Origin: Pirellulales bacterium
GTDB lineage: Bacteria; Planctomycetota; Planctomycetia; Pirellulales; JAICIG01
NCBI GenBank assembly: GCA_025924495.1
Contig: JAICIG010000387.1
Span: 1 to 7,701 of the forward strand
Reading direction: 5' to 3'
DNA: 7,701 nt
The translations under genes and the position numbers were made by a program. The notes below the pieces were generated by a model. The model saw only the letters and a program-made list of their open reading frames with translations. It ran no database searches and was not told the DNA's origin. Shown in pieces: positions 5,415 to 7,701 of this stretch (the stretch's first letter is position 1; every line of letters begins with the position of its first letter).

Positions 5415-5426
5415 GACCATTGGTCC
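5414..5426. repeat. Perfect inverted repeat before the 90-aa gene
   Basis: GGACCA-T-TGGTCC begins at the last base of the zinc-ribbon stop codon and ends one base before ATG 5428. As RNA it could form GGAC/GTCC with a 5-nt loop exactly where a ribosome would bind. As DNA it resembles a small operator half-site pair. Confidence 0.55.
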
Positions 5427-5427
5427 C

Positions 5428-5700
5428 ATGCGTCGCCCCCAATTCAGCATCCGAACGCTGCTGTGGTTGATGCTGGCCGCCTCATTTTTCTTTGGCGGCG
5501 TGTACTTCGAGCAAGCGCGCCGAAGGCGAGAAGACCAAATAATCTATGAGGATGCGAAGCGAAGATCAGGACGACTTACTCCGGCGCTTCCACAGAGATT
5601 AAGAGAGGCCGCTCTCCGCAATGCCGAGATCCGCAACGCCAATCCATATGCCGGCGAGGATGGGAGGGCCGCCGATTTTCGCCCGGCGCCACAGGAATAG
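5428..5700 (+). CDS. QFS-leader single-pass membrane protein with charged tail (90 aa)
   Basis: The opening is MRRPQFSIRTLLW, then one transmembrane helix (about 11-28, LLWLMLAASFFFGGVYF), then QARRRRED and a roughly 55-residue polar, likely helical tail rich in Arg, Glu and Ala. I chose ATG 5428 rather than the in-frame upstream ATG 5371 because the longer form adds 19 non-conserved residues that lie inside the zinc-ribbon gene. There is no Shine-Dalgarno; instead a perfect palindrome abuts the start. The N-terminal module is shared with the 4948, 5158, 5759 and 6032 ORFs, while the tail is not. Function unknown. Confidence 0.72.
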   Translation: MRRPQFSIRTLLWLMLAASFFFGGVYFEQARRRREDQIIYEDAKRRSGRLTPALPQRLREAALRNAEIRNANPYAGEDGRAADFRPAPQE

Positions 5701-5758
5701 CCCGTTACCGACCAACGAAAGCGCCCGCGCTTCGACGAGACCCGGCGACAATTGCCCT

Positions 5759-6025
5759 ATGCCCCGCCGATTTCAGTTCAGCTTGAAGACCGGATTGCTC
5801 GCGATCGTCTTCGCCGGCGCGGCCTGCGCGAGCTTCCCACTGTCGTTTGAACTTTTCAATACCAGCCGGAGCCTGCTCGGCCCTGCGTTGTTTTTGCTGG
5901 CAATGTCTTCCGCCTGGGCAGCCGTCGGCGTTTTGTTCCAGAATGCGGGAGAGTTCGCCCTGGCCGGCACCGTGGCGGCAGTGATCGTTATTATCGCAGT
6001 CGTTTTCTTCTTCGGAGTCTGCTGA
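5759..6025 (+). CDS. QFS-leader multi-pass small membrane protein (88 aa)
   Basis: It starts MPRRFQFSLKTGLLAIVF and contains three hydrophobic segments (about 11-29, 39-60, 66-86), so unlike its neighbours it is probably a three-helix membrane protein ending right after the last helix. Only the first ten residues resemble the other array members; the body is different. I chose ATG 5759 because it begins the shared motif; an in-frame upstream ATG (5621) would add 46 proline- and arginine-rich residues overlapping the previous gene. No Shine-Dalgarno is visible. Function unknown. Confidence 0.7.
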   Translation: MPRRFQFSLKTGLLAIVFAGAACASFPLSFELFNTSRSLLGPALFLLAMSSAWAAVGVLFQNAGEFALAGTVAAVIVIIAVVFFFGVC

Positions 6026-6031
6026 CCACTA

Positions 6032-6151
6032 ATGCTCCGCCCACAGTTCAGCACCCGAACCCTGGTTTGGCTGACGCTGGTTGCGGCGGCGTTCTTCGGT
6101 GGGATGTTGTTTGAGAGGCAGCGAGCGGCGACTGAACCAGAGAGCCCGTAG
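6032..6151 (+). CDS. QFS-leader micro membrane protein (39 aa)
   Basis: A 39-residue ORF: MLRPQFSTRTLVW, one transmembrane helix (about 11-27, LVWLTLVAAAFFGGMLF), then ERQRAATEPESP and a TAG stop. It is the same module as the 5428 gene (QFS-x-RTL-x-W-L, FFGG, F-E) with almost no tail. It begins six bases after the preceding stop and has no Shine-Dalgarno. The clear resemblance to its neighbours argues it is a real gene or recent remnant despite its size. Confidence 0.6.
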   Translation: MLRPQFSTRTLVWLTLVAAAFFGGMLFERQRAATEPESP

Positions 6152-6193
6152 CTTCGTAAATCGCTCCGGCTTTTGCACAGCAATCAGATCGCG

Positions 6194-7417
6194 TTAGCGC
6201 TTCTCCCGCTTGTAAGTGACGAGAAAAAGTTGCGTGTCCGGCTTGGACTTGAACTCGGCGGGGCGGTTTTTGCCGCTCAAGTCGTAACAGATCCGCAACG
6301 TATCGCCATCCAACTCGTAGATGGCCAGGATCGTTTTGCCCTTGTTCGGACCATCGACGCCAGTAATGTCTATCTGCTTGGGATCTGCAGACGAATTCAG
6401 CTTCGTGGTTCCTTGATCGATCTGTTTGCCCACGGTAACGGTGTACTTCCCGTCCCTGACCGTGAGCTTGATCGTTTTGCGAACCTCGTCGGGGAACTCT
6501 TGTCCCGCGAGTTCCGCGGTCGATGGCAGCCAGGTTCCCTGGATGGCGTCGTCGACCTCGCCGGTCAACGCTGCCGGCGGTAACGAAGCAGCCGTCTGCA
6601 TGAAGTCATCGTAGTGCACAATCTCGGCGATCCACTGCGAGATTACGTCCGTCGTTTCACGATGCACGCTGCCGGTCTCCCACGTCCCTGCCGTTTCGAC
6701 CGCTGCGGAGGCTTCGGGGACAAAATAGTTCTTGAATCCGTGTTGCACCATCGGGATCATTCCCATCCGCCTGCCGATGACGCACATGTTGGACGCGAAA
6801 CCGGTGTAGATCAGCGTCTTGATGCCGGCCTTGCGCAGGTAAGCCGCAAACTGGTCGTCGTCGAGATCCTGGTGGTACAACAGCGCCGCCTTCCCGTCGG
6901 CAACAAGCGTTGCAAGCTTGGGGTGGATTTTCGTGTTGTATTCGACGACAGCGGGGTCGTTCGTGAGGATGATGATTCGATGGCCGCGCTCCAGGCCCTT
7001 GTTCACCAGAGGAACGACACGTGATTCGGCGATTCGACTGTAATACTGGTTGAGATGATCCGTCGCCATATCGACCCAGGGGTCCATGACCACGATGGCC
7101 GTCATGTCAGGGTCGATTTTCCGCTGGAACTGGTAAACCTTCTCGGCTCGAATCGGAAGGCCGTTCTGTTCGACAAGGCCGCCGTTTTCATCCAGCGCGA
7201 AATACGATTGGCGATATGCCGTGACCGTGTAAGCCGGCGCGCGATCAGCCGCGGCTTCCTCCGCAAATGCGGCATTCGTACTGACCGAAGGCGAAAGCGG
7301 TTCGAAGTAACGACTGTAAACCAGTGCGAACAGCGCGCCCGCCGCCGCAATCAAAGGCAGCCTGCCACGAAGTTGAAAACGTCGCGTCAGCAGCGAAGAA
7401 TGTGTTTCGGCTCTCAT
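6194..7417 (-). CDS. Membrane-anchored isochorismatase-fold hydrolase fused to a TIGR03067-like domain
   Basis: A 407-residue protein. Residues 1-20 are basic and 21-37 form an uncleaved-looking membrane anchor (PLIAAAGALFALVYSRYF), so the rest is probably outside the cytoplasmic membrane. Residues about 103-270 are an isochorismatase/cysteine-hydrolase domain: TAIVVMDPWVDM gives the catalytic-type Asp (D112), IIILTND (148-154) the second strand, and TLIYTGFASNMCV (201-213) the nucleophile C212 after the family's cis-peptide region. The usual catalytic Lys is not where expected: the strand reads LLYHQD (179-184), and the nearest Lys is K176. Residues about 288-406 (AIQGTWLPSTAEL...YELDGDTLRICYD...EFKSKP) match the pattern I know as TIGR03067, a planctomycete domain of unknown role. 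The substrate is unknown. Family members hydrolyse isochorismate, nicotinamide or other amides and vinyl ethers. The ATG has only a weak GGGA upstream. Confidence 0.88.
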   Translation of the reverse strand: MRAETHSSLLTRRFQLRGRLPLIAAAGALFALVYSRYFEPLSPSVSTNAAFAEEAAADRAPAYTVTAYRQSYFALDENGGLVEQNGLPIRAEKVYQFQRKIDPDMTAIVVMDPWVDMATDHLNQYYSRIAESRVVPLVNKGLERGHRIIILTNDPAVVEYNTKIHPKLATLVADGKAALLYHQDLDDDQFAAYLRKAGIKTLIYTGFASNMCVIGRRMGMIPMVQHGFKNYFVPEASAAVETAGTWETGSVHRETTDVISQWIAEIVHYDDFMQTAASLPPAALTGEVDDAIQGTWLPSTAELAGQEFPDEVRKTIKLTVRDGKYTVTVGKQIDQGTTKLNSSADPKQIDITGVDGPNKGKTILAIYELDGDTLRICYDLSGKNRPAEFKSKPDTQLFLVTYKREKR

Positions 7418-7472
7418 GGTTTATTCCCAACGTGGCCTGCTATGGTTTGTCCTTTACCAGCTCTATGCTGGC

Positions 7473-7478
7473 AGTGTA
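7473..7478 (-). promoter_or_regulatory. Possible extended -10 promoter for the hydrolase gene
   Basis: The minus strand reads TGC-TACACT (hexamer 7473-7478), with a likely start near 7466 and a leader of about 50 bases. A 5-bp inverted repeat CCAGC/GCTGG (7457-7471) straddles the predicted start point and could be an operator or a 5' hairpin. No -35 match is seen. Confidence 0.28.
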
Positions 7479-7572
7479 GCAGGTTCCAGGAAGAATACCG
7501 CCTGCGGGGTTCCGCGCTTTCCTGGGGCAGGCGGCGCCCGACACGCCGTCCTTTTGCGTGCGCCCGCCCCGT

Positions 7573-7701
7573 TTATTTTCCACGCCATTCGTAGGTGCAT
7601 GGTTCCTCGAAGCCTGAACGCTCGGGCTGATCGAGGATCTCTTCCACGCGGAATCGCCTGATGCCAGCAGGCGCCGGGCATTCGATTTCGTCCCCCTCGC
7701 G
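7573..7701 (-). CDS. C-terminal end of a GreA/GreB-like protein (5' end off the right edge)
   Basis: The last 42 codons and TAA stop of a gene that enters from the right. The visible start of the fragment, REGDEIECPAPAGIRRFRVEEI, resembles the final strands of the GreA/GreB C-terminal domain (G-x-x-V/I-E-x-x-x-P-x-G-x-R-x-x-x-I/V). That FKBP-like domain binds RNA polymerase near the secondary channel in transcript-cleavage factors. About 20 extra residues (LDQPERSGFEEPCTYEWRGK) extend past the normal Gre end, so it may be a variant or a related Gre-domain protein. The identification rests on some 22 residues. The stop lies 155 bases upstream of the hydrolase start on the same strand. Confidence 0.6.
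   Translation of the reverse strand, partial: REGDEIECPAPAGIRRFRVEEILDQPERSGFEEPCTYEWRGK

Noticed and set aside
5371..5427. Upstream start for the 90-aa membrane protein
   Set aside because: It would add 19 residues lying inside the zinc-ribbon gene and bury the conserved QFS opening, which starts the protein in every other array member.
7055..7594. 179-codon plus-strand ORF across the right part
   Set aside because: It is antisense to the hydrolase, whose motifs are clear, and continues through the intergenic gap with an Arg-rich motif-free translation.

Overview
The window looks like chromosomal DNA from a planctomycete, probably from the Pirellulales/Lacipirellulales side of the phylum. 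Three things suggest this. There is a run of very short membrane proteins that open with the planctomycete-type start 'M-x-R-x-Q-F-S-x-(R/K)-T-L'. The C-terminal domain of the 6194-7417 protein matches what I remember of the planctomycete domain TIGR03067. The gene organisation is loose, high in G+C, and operons are short. This assignment comes from pattern recognition, not from a search.

Left part (1-2077, minus strand). A 2-oxoglutarate/Fe(II) oxygenase gene (1403-2077) is followed by a heptosyltransferase-like family 9 glycosyltransferase gene (172-1236). The first codons of a third gene (1-25), with a perfect Shine-Dalgarno, run off the left edge. This is probably a cell-envelope glycan module. 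A 381-base divergent gap (2078-2458) separates it from the next gene.

Centre (2459-4540). A secreted two-domain thioredoxin-like protein (2459-3916, plus strand) is interrupted by one in-frame UGA at codon 141. The frame then stays open for 344 codons. The UGA falls where the first Cys of a thioredoxin CxxC should be. A 6-bp GC stem with a G-rich tetraloop begins 17 nt after it, which fits the rules for a bacterial SECIS element. I therefore read it as a candidate selenoprotein, with a nonsense mutation or sequencing error as the main alternative. An orphan MT-A70 adenine methyltransferase gene (3890-4540, minus strand) converges on it, and the two coding ends overlap by 27 bases.

Right-centre (4541-6151). 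A 401-base intergenic stretch rich in small inverted and direct repeats leads into a plus-strand array of five tiny ORFs that share the QFS leader and transmembrane module: 68, 16, 90, 88 and 39 residues. A 69-residue zinc-ribbon protein is inserted after the 16-residue copy, which overlaps its start by ATGA.

Right part (6194-7701, minus strand). A membrane-anchored isochorismatase-fold hydrolase fused to a TIGR03067-like domain (6194-7417) lies downstream of the last 42 codons of a gene whose product resembles the C-terminus of GreA/GreB (7573-7701).

I see no tRNA, rRNA, CRISPR array, insertion sequence or integrase in the window.
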